From contig NZ_JAJAWG010000001.1 of the NCBI RefSeq assembly GCF_020531905.1, positions 620,001 to 684,000 on the forward strand: a stretch of DNA of 64,000 bases. The letters are read 5' to 3'. The DNA is from Deefgea salmonis. GTDB taxonomy: Bacteria > Pseudomonadota > Gammaproteobacteria > Burkholderiales > Chitinibacteraceae. Of the stretch, positions 46,339-57,014 are shown one piece after another. The translations under genes and the position numbers were made by a program. A model generated the notes under the pieces. The model did not search any database. It saw only the letters and a program-made list of their open reading frames with translations, and was not told the DNA's origin. Position 1 is the stretch's first letter. Every line of letters starts with the position of its first letter.

Positions 46339-49300
46339 CTAGACTTCAGTTTTTTGCCGCACTTTTTCGGCGTGATACGCCGAAATACTCAAATTTCTCA
46401 ATTTGGACGATTTACCGTCGTCGTTATGCACAAAACCAACGCTAGCGACAAATGGCTCGATGATATGAATTTTTTGTAGCGGCGTGACAATCAACAACTG
46501 TAAGTTCAGCTGCTTAAATAAGCTCAGACCATACTGCGCCGACTCATCCGAGCCGCGACCAAACGCCTCGTCAATCACCACAAAGCGGAACGAGCGCGAA
46601 CGAACGGCACCCCATTCCAGTCCAAATTGATACGCCAAACTCGCCGCCAAAATCGTATACGCCAGCTTTTCTTTCTGCCCACCGGATTTACCGCCAGAAT
46701 CAGAATAATGCTCATGCTCGCTATCATCTTCGCGCCAACGCTCGCTCGCAGAAAACACAAACCAATTTCGCACATCACTGACTTTGCTCATCCAGCGTTT
46801 ATCGAGCTCGACCACCCCTTCTCGGCCACGAAAACGGTCGATAATTTGCTTCACTTTATTAAATTGTTGCTCCGAATACTGCACATCATTGGACCCAGTC
46901 AGCGCACCCTCGGTACAGGCTCGCAACTCGGCCTGAAAATCACGCACATCGGCATCGGGCGTCAGCGCCGCTTCGAGCACAATATAACGGCCTTCGTTGT
47001 AATTAATTTGCGTTAACGATTGATTGATAAAACTGATTTTTTCTTTAATCGTTTCGCGCTCACGCGCCAATTGCGACTGGAAATTGGCCACTTCACGGAT
47101 GGTGTTTTCATTGAGCAAACTCTTAAACCTTGCCTCAAAACGCGGCAAATCGTCAGCATTTAATTGGGCCAACATCTGCCGATACTCATCCGCTGCCGCG
47201 ACATTGGCATCCACCTCATCGGTGTCCAGCGGAAATTCGGTTTTATACGCGCTCATCATCTTGATGATTTTGTCTGACAATCGACGACCTTTAGCGTCCT
47301 CAGTATCAATTTTAGCCTGCAAGCACTGGCGTAAATCTTGTTCGCGCTGATCGCAAGACTCGACCGACAAAACATGCTCTGGCAGGGTATTGATGCGTAG
47401 GGCTTCTAAATCAACGAATAGTGACTGATACCCTACGTAATTATCGGAATCAAAAATCAGCTGCAGATCCGCCAACATCCGCTGCGCGCTGCTGATTTTT
47501 TCTTCCACGCTGCCTAATTCTTTATTTTTTAAGCTCAAGCGGGTTTCAGTATCGCCAATCTCAACCTGTAGGGTTTTCACGCGCTCGCTCAGTAAGCGGA
47601 TCACATCCGAAGCCCCTTCCAACGCGCTTAATTGCTCACTCAGGATGGCAATTTGGCTCGCCAACTCTCGCCAATCGAGTAAAGTAAAATCGCGATATTC
47701 TGCCAGCTTTGACAGCGCATCCAGTTGTGTTTTGAGTGTTTTTTGCTCGCTCTGTAGCGCACTTATTTTGCGCCCCAAGTCAATCATTCGGGCTTCACGT
47801 GTCGCTTGCTGGCCGGCTAAAGCGGTGATTTTGGCCGCATTACGCCAGCCCAACACAAAACGGCTGGCATCATCCAGCCGAAAACGGTCATCTTTTTCAT
47901 GCCGCTCGCCCGATGATTTGATTTGCCCGGCACGGGTCATGGCCCGCGTCTCGCGCTTAAATTGCGCTTGCGTCGCACAGCAGGCCACGTCAAAACGTTG
48001 TGCAACTTCGCGCTCTAACCAATCGTACAATGCCGAGTCAGGCTTAAGCGCCAATTTTTTGACCAAAGAATCAGCATGCAGCACGGGCATTTCACGCCGT
48101 GCGGATGGCCGCGCACGAAAATACACCAAACGCCCACGCAGCGATGTGCGCTCAACCCACGCCGCGACTTGGCTGTAGTAAATCTCCGGCACCAATAAAG
48201 ACAGGCCAAAACTACGTAACATCCGCTCGATCGCGCCCTCCCAATCTTTGTCTTCTTCGCGAACTTGTATCAATTCACCTGCAAAGGGTATCTCGCTCTC
48301 CGCAATACCCAGAGCCGTGCACAGCGACATACGTAAAGAAATTTGTTGCGAATCAATATTGCTGCGCCGCACTTTTAAGCTATCGATTTCATCACATAAT
48401 TTTTGATGTTCTTTCTTTTGCTCAGCCAACTTAAAGCCGGTTTCAATCAAATCATTTTGCACTAAATCTTCACGCTGTTGCGCCACAGCAGCCAAGGCCA
48501 ACCAGGCCTGTTGCTGTGCCAAAAACGCAGCCGCAGTTTCAACCCGTGTGCCGTTAACGCACTGCGCCAACTCGACATACCGCTGTTCGCGATTAAAACG
48601 CGCCGTTTTTTCTGCGTCTTTAAGCCGAATTTCATCGCTCAAACTGGCGATTCGATCACCACCGCGATCGGCAATATTGCGCTGCAAGGCACGCTCGTCG
48701 CTGTATTGCGACTCTTTTTGTGCGCTCAACTTTTGGATTTGCTGCTGCGCGCGCTGCAGCTCCAACTGCAAAGCAGCACTGCGCTTTGTCAACAAATCGG
48801 CTTTCAGCTGCGCAAAATACGCTTTCAGCGCCTCGCGATAACCCCGTGTTTGCTCAACATCGGCGACAATTTCAGCGTATCGGTCACAATCGGCCACCAT
48901 GGGCTTTAGACGCTCAACTTGCCGCTTCGCTTTGCAAACCGATGCATGCGCCCGGCTTAAATCCTCAAAGTGATGAATCAAGGCACTAATTCGTGGCGCA
49001 ACATCAAACGGCTCGAGCATATGGTTACGAACAAAATCAGTCAGATTACCGACCGATTTCATGGATACGGTTTGATGAAACAACGCCAGCGCCTGCTCGT
49101 TTTCAATGCCAAAACGCCGCCGAAACGCACTACAGTACGGCGGGAATGTGTCAAACAACTCGCCCCCCGTTTGCCGCAAGCGTTTGCGCAACTGATTAAT
49201 ATCATGACCAAAGCCAGAAAAATCACGCGTTATTGTCAAGTCCTGATCGGCAACCAGAAAAAAACGCGCAGGTTGTTGCGCGTCTTTCAGCCAAAACACT

Positions 49301-49713
49301 TGTGCTAAGGTGACGGTTTGATCATAACCGGCATTATAAAAAACGCCTAAAACCACCGAATACGCACTCGCATCGCGCAGCGCCACCGCTTTGGCGACTC
49401 CCGTACCTTCATTACGCTCGGACTTATAATGTCCGAGCACATACGAGCGCAAAGAACGCTCCTTACTATCGGCCCCCGCCGCTTTATTGTAAGCAATACG
49501 CTGCGCAGGAACCAATAAGGTGGTGAGCGCGTCGACCAAGGTAGATTTACCCGAGCCAATATCGCCGGTCAGCAGCGCATTGTGTCCACCCAGCTGCAGC
49601 TGCCAAACCTGATCGGTAAATGTCCCCCAGTTGTAGACTTCTAAGCGCTGCAAACGAAAACCCGATAGGGCATCGTCGCCAATAAAATCTAAATTCGCCT
49701 CATTCATCGGCAT
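46339..49713 (-). CDS. jetC: Wadjet SMC-like ATPase JetC
   Basis: A 1124-residue SMC/MukB-like ATPase. Walker [12 protein letters not shown] is at 50-60. Long coiled-coil arms follow (about 270-450 and 640-960) with a hinge region between them, then the C-terminal signature [21 protein letters not shown] and Walker [18 protein letters not shown]. JetC dimerises and, with JetA and JetB, extrudes DNA loops. Its start overlaps the 3' end of jetB by 14 bases; an ATG two codons later is possible. Confidence 0.93.
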   Translation of the reverse strand: MPMNEANLDFIGDDALSGFRLQRLEVYNWGTFTDQVWQLQLGGHNALLTGDIGSGKSTLVDALTTLLVPAQRIAYNKAAGADSKERSLRSYVLGHYKSERNEGTGVAKAVALRDASAYSVVLGVFYNAGYDQTVTLAQVFWLKDAQQPARFFLVADQDLTITRDFSGFGHDINQLRKRLRQTGGELFDTFPPYCSAFRRRFGIENEQALALFHQTVSMKSVGNLTDFVRNHMLEPFDVAPRISALIHHFEDLSRAHASVCKAKRQVERLKPMVADCDRYAEIVADVEQTRGYREALKAYFAQLKADLLTKRSAALQLELQRAQQQIQKLSAQKESQYSDERALQRNIADRGGDRIASLSDEIRLKDAEKTARFNREQRYVELAQCVNGTRVETAAAFLAQQQAWLALAAVAQQREDLVQNDLIETGFKLAEQKKEHQKLCDEIDSLKVRRSNIDSQQISLRMSLCTALGIAESEIPFAGELIQVREEDKDWEGAIERMLRSFGLSLLVPEIYYSQVAAWVERTSLRGRLVYFRARPSARREMPVLHADSLVKKLALKPDSALYDWLEREVAQRFDVACCATQAQFKRETRAMTRAGQIKSSGERHEKDDRFRLDDASRFVLGWRNAAKITALAGQQATREARMIDLGRKISALQSEQKTLKTQLDALSKLAEYRDFTLLDWRELASQIAILSEQLSALEGASDVIRLLSERVKTLQVEIGDTETRLSLKNKELGSVEEKISSAQRMLADLQLIFDSDNYVGYQSLFVDLEALRINTLPEHVLSVESCDQREQDLRQCLQAKIDTEDAKGRRLSDKIIKMMSAYKTEFPLDTDEVDANVAAADEYRQMLAQLNADDLPRFEARFKSLLNENTIREVANFQSQLARERETIKEKISFINQSLTQINYNEGRYIVLEAALTPDADVRDFQAELRACTEGALTGSNDVQYSEQQFNKVKQIIDRFRGREGVVELDKRWMSKVSDVRNWFVFSASERWREDDSEHEHYSDSGGKSGGQKEKLAYTILAASLAYQFGLEWGAVRSRSFRFVVIDEAFGRGSDESAQYGLSLFKQLNLQLLIVTPLQKIHIIEPFVASVGFVHNDDGKSSKLRNLSISAYHAEKVRQKTEV

Positions 49714-50320
49714 GCCCTTCTAATTGCTGACGATAAACCGCCAAGCGCGCATCAAATTCAGCTAGCCATTGCGCATCGATAAAGGCTTTCAAGATTCGCC
49801 GTACTTCATACATTTGCGCTTGATCTGGCTGGGCGCGCGGCAAAATGCGAACAAAGTCCAATTCGGCAATGCGCTTTAAATGCGTTTCAACTTGATCAAT
49901 CAATTTGGTGTCGTGACTGCCGACAGGTAAAAACACACGAATCAGCTCGACAATCTGATCCCGGGATAATATCAGCCGTGTTTCCCCGCCGCCCGCATCC
50001 GATTCGGCGAGTTTTTTGCGTAGCAGTGCCAACAGCAGACTCACCGGAAACGACAACGGCCGCCGAGCGATCAAGCGCGCCAGTTTGGCATCATCGTCAT
50101 CCTCAGCGACGCGTGAACGTAAAAACGCATACCCTTCGGCCTCATCGAGCACCAGCTCTAAGCCCAATACCGCAATATAATCACGTACCGCAGCGACCAT
50201 ACGCTGCAAATCAGCCCACAGTAGCGCATCTTGCTCTTGATACAACACCCCTTTGAGCAACACGATCAGCAGCTTAGATAATTGATTGTTGCCACCATCC
50301 ATCACGATCTGTTCTTGCAT
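49700..50320 (-). CDS. jetB: Wadjet subunit JetB (DUF4194)
   Basis: A 206-residue MukE/KITE-like subunit. [26 protein letters not shown] at the start, the [10 protein letters not shown] segment, [22 protein letters not shown] and [28 protein letters not shown] are typical of DUF4194. It lies 29 bases after jetA and overlaps jetC. Confidence 0.9.
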   Translation of the reverse strand: MQEQIVMDGGNNQLSKLLIVLLKGVLYQEQDALLWADLQRMVAAVRDYIAVLGLELVLDEAEGYAFLRSRVAEDDDDAKLARLIARRPLSFPVSLLLALLRKKLAESDAGGGETRLILSRDQIVELIRVFLPVGSHDTKLIDQVETHLKRIAELDFVRILPRAQPDQAQMYEVRRILKAFIDAQWLAEFDARLAVYRQQLEGHADE

Positions 50321-50349
50321 TTTTCCTTACGCCTTAAAAATAACCACCG

Positions 50350-51798
50350 TTAACGCACAAAAATCACGCTCGGCAGTCGCACTTGTTTGCCGCTGCCATC
50401 CAAAGCACGCCACACTAATACATCGTAAGTTGATTCATCGATGAGGCTTTTGGGATCATCTGCGGCCAATTGCAAATACGAGACCAATTCTGCCAAACCT
50501 TGTTCTAATGGATAGCTGGTGAGCAAGGCATGCAAAGTAATTTGTGACGTTGTTTGCAAAGCCAGGCGCACATTACGGCTTAAACGCGCTTTGTCGATCA
50601 CAAATTGACCAAATAGCGCGCCGGCGTCGATGTCTTCTGCGCCCGCCAACAATTGCACCGGATTCAACCGCATTTTCAACGCAGGACGATATAAAGGTCG
50701 CTCCATCGCCAGTGTGATACTGGCGGCGGTTTCGGCCACCAACATCACCTCGCCAATCGGCGGAGCATCGCGCACCGCTAAAGCGTGACGCTCAATACTT
50801 TGTAAGATGTCCATAATTCGCCGGTTCTCTAAATAGGCTTGGTCATCCAAAAATCGGCGTAATTGCTGCGAAAGTTGCGCAACGGTGCGCTGGGTATATT
50901 CCCCTGCTTCGAGCCAATCATAATGAATGCGCCGCGTTCGCACATCGGGCTTGAGCGGATGGATAGACGGCAATTGCAGCACTTTATCCAGCATTTGCGT
51001 CAATTCATCTTGCCGCGATTGCGACATCATTAAATCCCAGAACGCGCGAAAACTTTTACCTTGATCAGAGTCGGCAATCAGATCGCGCTCGCCCATAATT
51101 TCTTCGAGCAGCGCGCCCTTACTACCATCCCACAATGCAATTCGCTCGCGCACGCGACGATCAAGGTCACGAAAGTTATGCTCAACCTCACGAAAATCAG
51201 CTAATAATTCACGCGCCAAGTGGGAAAACTGCTGGAAACGATCGCGAATTGACGTGTCGTCAAGTAATGGAATATCACCGCGCTGAATCCGGACGATTTC
51301 TCGATCCAGCGCCGCACGCTGTTTATATAACTCAGCCAGCCGTGCTTTAGGATCTGTTTCGGCGCCGTCGCAGATTTGTTTCAGCAAATCAAACAAGGTC
51401 AACAACCGTGACTCTGTGCCGACAAAAGTACGCGCAGTCAGCCCCACTAACCAAGCAATCACTTTTTCGGTGGCTGGCATTAAATCAAAATGCGGCTCGT
51501 CCGAGCCTGCTGGATAAAACTTACGTAACCACCCCGCATCATTGGCCGCCCAATCATTTAAATAAGCTTGCGCTGACTTAGGGTAAGCATCACGTCCCAA
51601 AACTTCACGCAGGGCATACAGTTCATCGTCGAGCATCTCGAGCAAATCTGGCTGCGAAATCGAGCGCACATTGGGCAATACAAACGCACGCTGCAAAAAG
51701 CTAACCATCAAGGGCGCGTTCACTGCCACCAAAAGACGCCACGCAGGGTGCGAGCGGCGTAAAGACTCCAATGTGGCATGATCAAGTTTCAAGGACAT
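50350..51798 (-). CDS. jetA: Wadjet kleisin subunit JetA (DUF3375)
   Basis: A 482-residue DUF3375 protein, the MukF-like kleisin that bridges the JetC ATPase heads. It begins LKLDHATLESLRRSHPAWRLL and carries RKFYPAGSDEPHFDLMPATEKVIAWL and TESRLLTLFDLLKQI. Central helices (LARELLADFREVEHNFRDLDRRVRE) fit a kleisin. It is the first gene of the jetABCD operon, whose promoter must lie in the 209-base gap before suhB. Confidence 0.92.
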   Translation of the reverse strand: MSLKLDHATLESLRRSHPAWRLLVAVNAPLMVSFLQRAFVLPNVRSISQPDLLEMLDDELYALREVLGRDAYPKSAQAYLNDWAANDAGWLRKFYPAGSDEPHFDLMPATEKVIAWLVGLTARTFVGTESRLLTLFDLLKQICDGAETDPKARLAELYKQRAALDREIVRIQRGDIPLLDDTSIRDRFQQFSHLARELLADFREVEHNFRDLDRRVRERIALWDGSKGALLEEIMGERDLIADSDQGKSFRAFWDLMMSQSRQDELTQMLDKVLQLPSIHPLKPDVRTRRIHYDWLEAGEYTQRTVAQLSQQLRRFLDDQAYLENRRIMDILQSIERHALAVRDAPPIGEVMLVAETAASITLAMERPLYRPALKMRLNPVQLLAGAEDIDAGALFGQFVIDKARLSRNVRLALQTTSQITLHALLTSYPLEQGLAELVSYLQLAADDPKSLIDESTYDVLVWRALDGSGKQVRLPSVIFVR

Positions 51799-51873
51799 TC
51801 ACTCAGTTTAGTTAAACGAGGGTATTTTAATCTAATCAGCGAATGATATGGGCTATACGCAAATACCCATAGC

Positions 51874-51903
51874 AAAACGGGCCCTCCTAAGAGAACCCGT
51901 TTT
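51874..51903 (-). terminator. Terminator between suhB and jetA
   Basis: AAAACGGG (51874-51881) pairs with CCCGTTTT (51896-51903) around a 14-base loop. On the minus strand it ends suhB transcripts about 100 bases after the stop and isolates the Wadjet operon from them. Confidence 0.75.
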
Positions 51904-52007
51904 CGATTTGGCAATCGCCTAAATACCTGTGCCAGTGTGTTATCCCCACAACCGGTCGCCATCGATATAACCAGGCGAGTCGGAGAGCCATAAACACTGG
52001 ATCTAAT

Positions 52008-52790
52008 TTATTTTAAATGACCACGAATCAACGATAACATTTGGCCAAATACGCGGGGCGTACCGCACAATACGTCTCCAGAAACGAGGAATTTTTCTTC
52101 GCCATTGAGATCGGTCACCAAGCCACCGGCTTCTTGCACCAGCAAAGTACCCGCAGCGATATCAACGAGTTTCAAATCAAACTCAAAGAAACCATCAAAA
52201 CGGCCGCAAGCTACGTAAGCCAAGTCAAGCGCAGCAGCGCCCGGACGGCGCACGCCAGCGGCTTTTTGTGCCATATCGCGGAAAATATTCAGGTAGTTTT
52301 CTAAATTATTGAATTTGGTATACGGAAAGCCAGTGCCAACCAATGCATCTGACAATTCACGTACTTTAGAAACGCGGATACGGCGATCATTCAAGAATGC
52401 GCCAACGCCACGAGTCGCCGTGAACAAATCGTTACGATTTGGGTCGTAAACCACGGCTTGCGTGATCACGCCTTTGTGCTCAAGCGCAATAGAAATGGCG
52501 TATTGTGGGAAGCCATGCAAGAAATTTGTAGTACCATCAAGCGGATCGATAATCCAAACGTATTCAGAGTTACCGCGACTACCCGACTCCTCTGCTAAAA
52601 TCGCGTGATTGGGATACGCCTCTAAAATAGTATCAATAATGGCTTGTTCTGCTGCACGATCAACCTCAGAAACAAAATCATTATGACCTTTTTTTTCTGG
52701 GGTAATTAAGTCTAAATTATTCGACGCACGTTGAATAACGGTGGCGGCGCGACGCGCAGCGCGCACCGCAGTGTTCAGCATTGGATGCAT
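52008..52790 (-). CDS. suhB: Inositol monophosphatase family protein SuhB
   Basis: A 260-residue Mg-dependent phosphatase. The metal-binding motifs are [24 protein letters not shown] and [19 protein letters not shown]. SuhB also joins ribosomal antitermination complexes with Nus factors in E. coli. It diverges from trmJ. Confidence 0.93.
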   Translation of the reverse strand: MHPMLNTAVRAARRAATVIQRASNNLDLITPEKKGHNDFVSEVDRAAEQAIIDTILEAYPNHAILAEESGSRGNSEYVWIIDPLDGTTNFLHGFPQYAISIALEHKGVITQAVVYDPNRNDLFTATRGVGAFLNDRRIRVSKVRELSDALVGTGFPYTKFNNLENYLNIFRDMAQKAAGVRRPGAAALDLAYVACGRFDGFFEFDLKLVDIAAGTLLVQEAGGLVTDLNGEEKFLVSGDVLCGTPRVFGQMLSLIRGHLK

Positions 52791-52867
52791 GACTTCTCAC
52801 TATTAAAAAAGATCAGATATATTAAGGACGCATTCTACCCGTCTCGCGCAAAAGTATAAACCCGATT

Positions 52868-53644
52868 ATGAATAAAGAATCAAATCAAATGAATGAAACT
52901 GCTTGCTTATCCAACATCCGTGTTGTTTTATCGCACACCAGCCACCCCGGAAATATTGGTTCAACGGCCCGCGCCATGAAAACCATGGGCTTAACCCAAC
53001 TCTATTTAATTAACCCCAAAGAGTTCCCATCTGAAGTGGCCGATGCGCTTGCCTCGAGTGCGCGCGACATTTTGGCCAATGCCAAAGTGGTCACGTCGAT
53101 GACCGAAGCGCTGGAAGGTACAACCTTACAAGTGGCAATGACCGCCCGCCGTCGCGAGCTATCGCAACCACTACAAACCCCGCGCCAACTCACCCCTGAA
53201 CTCGTCCAAGCGGCCAGAACTGGCGCTTCTGTGGCACTGGTCTTTGGCGCAGAAACCAGTGGACTAACCATTGCCGAGCTCGAACAATGCAACCGCCGCG
53301 TGACGATTCCAACTAACCCTGATTATTCCAGTTTGAATCTATCGCAAGCGGTGCAAATCTTGGCGTATGAATTGCGCACAGCCTGTTTTGATGAAGGCTA
53401 CGACGACATTCGCTACCTAGAAGAGAATCGAGAGCGCGCCCCACATCAAGCGGTTGAGCTGTTTTTTGAGCATTTCGAAGAAGTATTACTCACGATAGGT
53501 TTCTTGAAACCCAATGCGCCAAAACGGCTGATGCCGCGCTTACGTCGTTTATTTGTACGCGCCCAAATGGAGCGTGAAGAACTCGACATCATGCGCGGCA
53601 TTTTGCGGGCGGCGAGTGAATTTAAAACGAGCACCAAAGATTAA
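52868..53644 (+). CDS. trmJ: tRNA (cytidine/uridine-2'-O-)-methyltransferase TrmJ
   Basis: A 258-residue SPOUT methyltransferase that modifies position 32 of tRNAs. IRVVLSHTSHPGNIGSTARAMKTMGL, VALVFGAETSGLTIAELEQCNRRVTIPTNPDYSSLNLSQAVQI are diagnostic, and a C-terminal extension (about 165-258) fits TrmJ. An ATG seven codons downstream is an alternative start; neither has a clear ribosome binding site. It is followed by a strong terminator. Confidence 0.9.
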   Translation: MNKESNQMNETACLSNIRVVLSHTSHPGNIGSTARAMKTMGLTQLYLINPKEFPSEVADALASSARDILANAKVVTSMTEALEGTTLQVAMTARRRELSQPLQTPRQLTPELVQAARTGASVALVFGAETSGLTIAELEQCNRRVTIPTNPDYSSLNLSQAVQILAYELRTACFDEGYDDIRYLEENRERAPHQAVELFFEHFEEVLLTIGFLKPNAPKRLMPRLRRLFVRAQMEREELDIMRGILRAASEFKTSTKD

Positions 53645-53667
53645 TCTTTGTCGTGTTATCAATGCAT

Positions 53668-53705
53668 AAAAAAACACGATCCATCTCAATGGATCGTGTT
53701 TTTTT
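53668..53705. terminator. Bidirectional terminator after trmJ
   Basis: 53668-53684 (A7 then CACGATCCAT) pairs perfectly with 53689-53705 around CTCA, with A and T runs on the two sides. It separates trmJ from the convergent CMD-family gene. Confidence 0.9.
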
Positions 53706-53739
53706 ACATCGAGTGCACGAGGGTATTGCTCTGCATACT

Positions 53740-54096
53740 TTATATTGCGGAATTTTGACCGCCATACTCTTCAAAAGCAAGTAAAGCTTCAGCCCCTGTC
53801 ATCACACTAGGGCCACCGCCCATATAAATCGCCACTTGCAGCATTTCCATAAATTCAGCGCGCGTTACACCGAGCTTGACGCACGCTTGGGCATGAAAAC
53901 CCAAGCAACCTTGGCAACGCGCCGCAATGGCAATACTCATCGCCATTAACTCTTTGTGCTTTTTACTTAAGGCGCCCTCAGTATGCGTCGCCTTCGCTGT
54001 CTGCATAAAACCCTGTTGCGTTTCGGGGATTTCTTTAGCAAATTCACGGAGTTTTCCGCTGATGTCTTGCACCAACTGTTTATAGCTATGACTCAT
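53740..54096 (-). CDS. Carboxymuconolactone decarboxylase family (AhpD-like) protein
   Basis: A 118-residue all-helical protein. KKHKELMAMSIAIAARCQGCLGFHAQACVKLG carries the CxxC (about residues 60-63) and the downstream His of the AhpD-like active site, so a redox (peroxidase-related) role is more likely than decarboxylation. GVTRAEFMEMLQVAIYMGGGPSVMTG completes the family pattern. It lies 53 bases downstream of dcd and may be co-transcribed. Confidence 0.87.
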   Translation of the reverse strand: MSHSYKQLVQDISGKLREFAKEIPETQQGFMQTAKATHTEGALSKKHKELMAMSIAIAARCQGCLGFHAQACVKLGVTRAEFMEMLQVAIYMGGGPSVMTGAEALLAFEEYGGQNSAI

Positions 54097-54149
54097 CGAT
54101 GACGCCTTGATTCAAGATAAAAATTCGCCTTAAGCTCGCCCGACACAAA

Positions 54150-54725
54150 TCAGGTGCGTGGCAACGTCACGCCAACCTGCCCTTGATACTTCCCTTGGCG
54201 ATCACCGTAGCTGGTTTCGCACACATCATCGGCATCGGCTTCAAAGAACAACACTTGCGCCACACCTTCATTAGCGTAAATCTTGGCTGGCAATGGCGTG
54301 GTGTTAGAAAATTCTAACGTCACATAGCCTTCCCATTCCGGCTCAAATGGCGTCACATTCACAATAATGCCGCAGCGTGCATAGGTCGATTTACCCAAGC
54401 AAATGGTCAGTGCATTGCGTGGAATACGGAAATATTCCACCGTCCGCGCCAGCGCAAATGAGTTTGGCGGAATAATGCAATAGCCCTTGCCTGACACATC
54501 AACAAAGCTACCTTCGTCAAAATTCTTTGGATCAACAATCGTTGAGTTGATGTTGGTAAACACTTTAAACTCATCCGCACAGCGAATATCGTAGCCATAG
54601 CTTGAAGTGCCGTACGATACGATGCGCTCGCCATTCACTTCTTTCACCTGACCTGGAACAAACGGCTCGATCATGCCGTGTTCTTGTGCCATTTTGCGTA
54701 TCCATTTATCCGACTTAATGCTCAT
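54150..54725 (-). CDS. dcd: dCTP deaminase
   Basis: A 191-residue enzyme that deaminates dCTP to dUTP, the main source of dUMP for thymidylate. [29 protein letters not shown], the catalytic-Glu motif [21 protein letters not shown] and [13 protein letters not shown] are intact. The 235-base gap to the divergent peroxiredoxin gene must contain both promoters; I see no clear boxes. Confidence 0.95.
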   Translation of the reverse strand: MSIKSDKWIRKMAQEHGMIEPFVPGQVKEVNGERIVSYGTSSYGYDIRCADEFKVFTNINSTIVDPKNFDEGSFVDVSGKGYCIIPPNSFALARTVEYFRIPRNALTICLGKSTYARCGIIVNVTPFEPEWEGYVTLEFSNTTPLPAKIYANEGVAQVLFFEADADDVCETSYGDRQGKYQGQVGVTLPRT

Positions 54726-54960
54726 AGTGTGTACTCATTGTAATTGGTGCAGGTTTGTCACAGCCCTGTCATTCAGATGTGACCATTATTAGCCGTATTG
54801 TAACGTTATTCAGCGGCACCGCTAAGGGCTTGTACTCAGCAATGCGACTTAATTGCGCCACTTCGGCATTTTTTGTATTTTGCACTCACAAACCTTGCTC
54901 AAATACCTGAGATTGCCGACAATAAAGTAAGCATCATCCATCAACCCTGCGGAGTAATTC

Positions 54961-55422
54961 ATGAGTTTAAGCCCTTGCCCAACCCTCACACTGACGGGGA
55001 CTGGCAATGTCGTATTTGATACTGCAAACCTAAGCAATCAGCGCTTCGTATTGTTTTTCTACCCCAAAGATAGCACCCCCGGCTGCACCACCGAAACCAG
55101 CGATTTTCGAGATTTATACCCACAATTTTTAGTTGCCAATTGCGCTATTTTTGGCCTAAGTCGTGACAGCCTAAAAAGCCACGAAAACTTCAAAGCCAAA
55201 TTAGCCCTGCCTTTTGAGCTGATTTCCGATCCCGATGAAATCGCTTGCGAGGCATTTGGCGTCATGAAACTCAAAAACATGTATGGCAAGCAAGTTCGCG
55301 GCATTGAACGCAGTACGTTTGTGATTCAAAACGGCCAGATCATTCAAGAATGGCGCGGCGTAAAAGTCCCCAACCATGCGGCGCAAGTTTTGGCTGTTGT
55401 GCAAAGCCTGCCCTCACCGTAA
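54961..55422 (+). CDS. bcp: Bcp-type peroxiredoxin
   Basis: A 153-residue atypical peroxiredoxin that reduces peroxides with thioredoxin. The peroxidatic cysteine is in FYPKDSTPGCTTETSDF (about residue 41). The nearby second cysteine five residues on, found in E. coli Bcp, is absent (Thr-Glu-Thr-Ser instead). Other cysteines at VANCAIFGL and DEIACEAFG may or may not resolve. GGAG lies upstream of the ATG. Confidence 0.9.
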   Translation: MSLSPCPTLTLTGTGNVVFDTANLSNQRFVLFFYPKDSTPGCTTETSDFRDLYPQFLVANCAIFGLSRDSLKSHENFKAKLALPFELISDPDEIACEAFGVMKLKNMYGKQVRGIERSTFVIQNGQIIQEWRGVKVPNHAAQVLAVVQSLPSP

Positions 55423-55429
55423 TACCAGC

Positions 55430-55453
55430 AGCGGCCTTATGGCCGCTTTTTTT
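55430..55453 (+). terminator. Terminator after the peroxiredoxin gene
   Basis: AGCGGCC (55430-55436), loop TTAT, GGCCGCT (55441-55447), then six T residues. It lies seven bases after the stop codon. Confidence 0.9.
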
Positions 55454-55525
55454 CAACCCACGTAACACGACTAAGCGCTCTAACACTCATCCTCAAACAC
55501 AGTCTCACACGATCAGGAGTGCATC

Positions 55526-56935
55526 ATGGCCGCCCGTAAACGTAAAGCCCCCAGTGACAGCAAACTCTTTGTACTAGATACCAATGTGTTGATGCATGAC
55601 CCCACCTCGATTTTCCGCTTTCAAGAGCATGATGTCTTTGTCCCGATGATGACGCTTGAAGAACTGGATTCCAACAAAAAAGGCTTAACCGAGGTCGCCC
55701 GAAATGCTCGGCAAGCCAGTCGTTTTATGGAAGAGCTCGTCGCGGGGATGGAACACAATTTGCATGAGGGTGTTTCACTGACTGCCACCAGCAAAGAGCA
55801 AGCCACGGGTCGCTTATTTTTACAAACCGAGGCCATTACCAGCGTCTTACCGGCACAATTACCGATGGGTAAAGCTGACAATCAAATTTTAGGCGTCGTG
55901 CACCATCTGCAGCAGATGTACCCCAATCGACAAGTCATCTTGGTGTCCAAAGACATCAATATGCGCATCAAAGCCCGCACCTTAGGGCTAGCAACAGAAG
56001 ATTACTTTAACGACAAAGTCCTCGAAGACACTGACCTGCTTTACAACGGCATGCGCGAAATTGATCAGCCATTTTGGGAGCGCAACAGCAAAGATTTACA
56101 AAGCTGGCAAGAAGGCAATCGCAGTTACTGGAAAATCAAAGGTCCTGATGTTGTCGACCTGTATGTCAACCAGCTGCTATTTCAATCGGGTGAAACGCCG
56201 ATGCAGGCGCGAGTGATTAGCATCGAAGGTAAAACCGCAGTCCTCGAAAGCCTAAAAGATTATGGCCACAGCAAAAATGCCATTTGGGGTATTGCCGCGC
56301 GTAATCGAGAACAAAACTTTGCATTAAACTTATTAATGAATCCCGATATTGATTTTATTTCTCTACTCGGACAAGCCGGCACCGGGAAAACCTTACTCAC
56401 GCTGGCTGCAGGCTTAGCACAAACCCTTGAGTCCAAAATCTACACCGAAATCATCATGACCCGCGTAACGGTACCGGTCGGTGAAGACATTGGTTTTTTA
56501 CCCGGCACCGAAGAAGAAAAGATGATGCCGTGGATGGGGGCGCTTGAGGACAATCTGGACGTACTGAACCAAACCGACGCCGAAGCGGGCGACTGGGGGC
56601 GCGCAGCAACCCGCGATTTAATTCGCTCACGCATCAAAGTGAAATCACTTAACTTTATGCGTGGCCGAACTTTCCTTAAAAAATTCCTCATCATCGACGA
56701 GGCACAAAATCTAACTTCAAAACAAATGAAGACCCTAATCACCCGCGCGGGGCCCGGCACCAAAGTGATTTGCCTTGGCAATATTAGCCAAATTGATACG
56801 CCCTACCTCACCGAAGGCTCGTCAGGCTTAACCTTTGTTGTTGATCGCTTTAAAGGCTGGGGCCACTCAGGGCACATCACCTTAACCCGAGGCGAACGCT
56901 CACGCTTGGCCGATTACGCAGCAGAAATGCTCTAG
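55526..56935 (+). CDS. PIN-PhoH fusion ATPase/ribonuclease
   Basis: A 469-residue protein. An N-terminal PIN nuclease-like domain (LFVLDTNVLMHDPTSIFRF, TLEELDSNKKG, and DNQILGVVHHL with acidic residues) is joined to a C-terminal PhoH-type P-loop domain (SLLGQAGTGKTLLTLAAGLA, Walker B KFLIIDEAQNLTSKQMKTLITRAGPGTK). Such PhoH2-like proteins act as RNA helicase/ribonucleases in studied cases. AGGAG lies eight bases before the ATG. Confidence 0.88.
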   Translation: MAARKRKAPSDSKLFVLDTNVLMHDPTSIFRFQEHDVFVPMMTLEELDSNKKGLTEVARNARQASRFMEELVAGMEHNLHEGVSLTATSKEQATGRLFLQTEAITSVLPAQLPMGKADNQILGVVHHLQQMYPNRQVILVSKDINMRIKARTLGLATEDYFNDKVLEDTDLLYNGMREIDQPFWERNSKDLQSWQEGNRSYWKIKGPDVVDLYVNQLLFQSGETPMQARVISIEGKTAVLESLKDYGHSKNAIWGIAARNREQNFALNLLMNPDIDFISLLGQAGTGKTLLTLAAGLAQTLESKIYTEIIMTRVTVPVGEDIGFLPGTEEEKMMPWMGALEDNLDVLNQTDAEAGDWGRAATRDLIRSRIKVKSLNFMRGRTFLKKFLIIDEAQNLTSKQMKTLITRAGPGTKVICLGNISQIDTPYLTEGSSGLTFVVDRFKGWGHSGHITLTRGERSRLADYAAEML

Positions 56936-56956
56936 TTAGACATATTGATCCGCAAT

Positions 56957-56991
56957 AAAAAGCCCCATCGCAATCTGCGGCGGGGCTTTTT
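56957..56991. terminator. Bidirectional terminator between the PhoH gene and leuB
   Basis: AAAAAGCCCC (56957-56966) pairs with GGGGCTTTTT (56982-56991) around a 15-base loop that can itself pair. T and A runs on both sides serve both convergent genes. Confidence 0.85.
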
Positions 56992-57014
56992 ATTAACCGA
57001 CAAACTATTACAAA

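Noticed and set aside
46049..46479. Open frames across the jetC-jetD gap as an extra Wadjet gene
   Set aside because: The frames overlap jetC or jetD in other phases and no start with a ribosome binding site yields a protein independent of them.
44874..51871. Nine-base direct repeat ATACCCATA at both edges of the Wadjet region as an insertion target duplication
   Set aside because: The match is short and AT-rich, at 44874-44882 and 51863-51871, does not sit exactly at gene boundaries, and is likely by chance.
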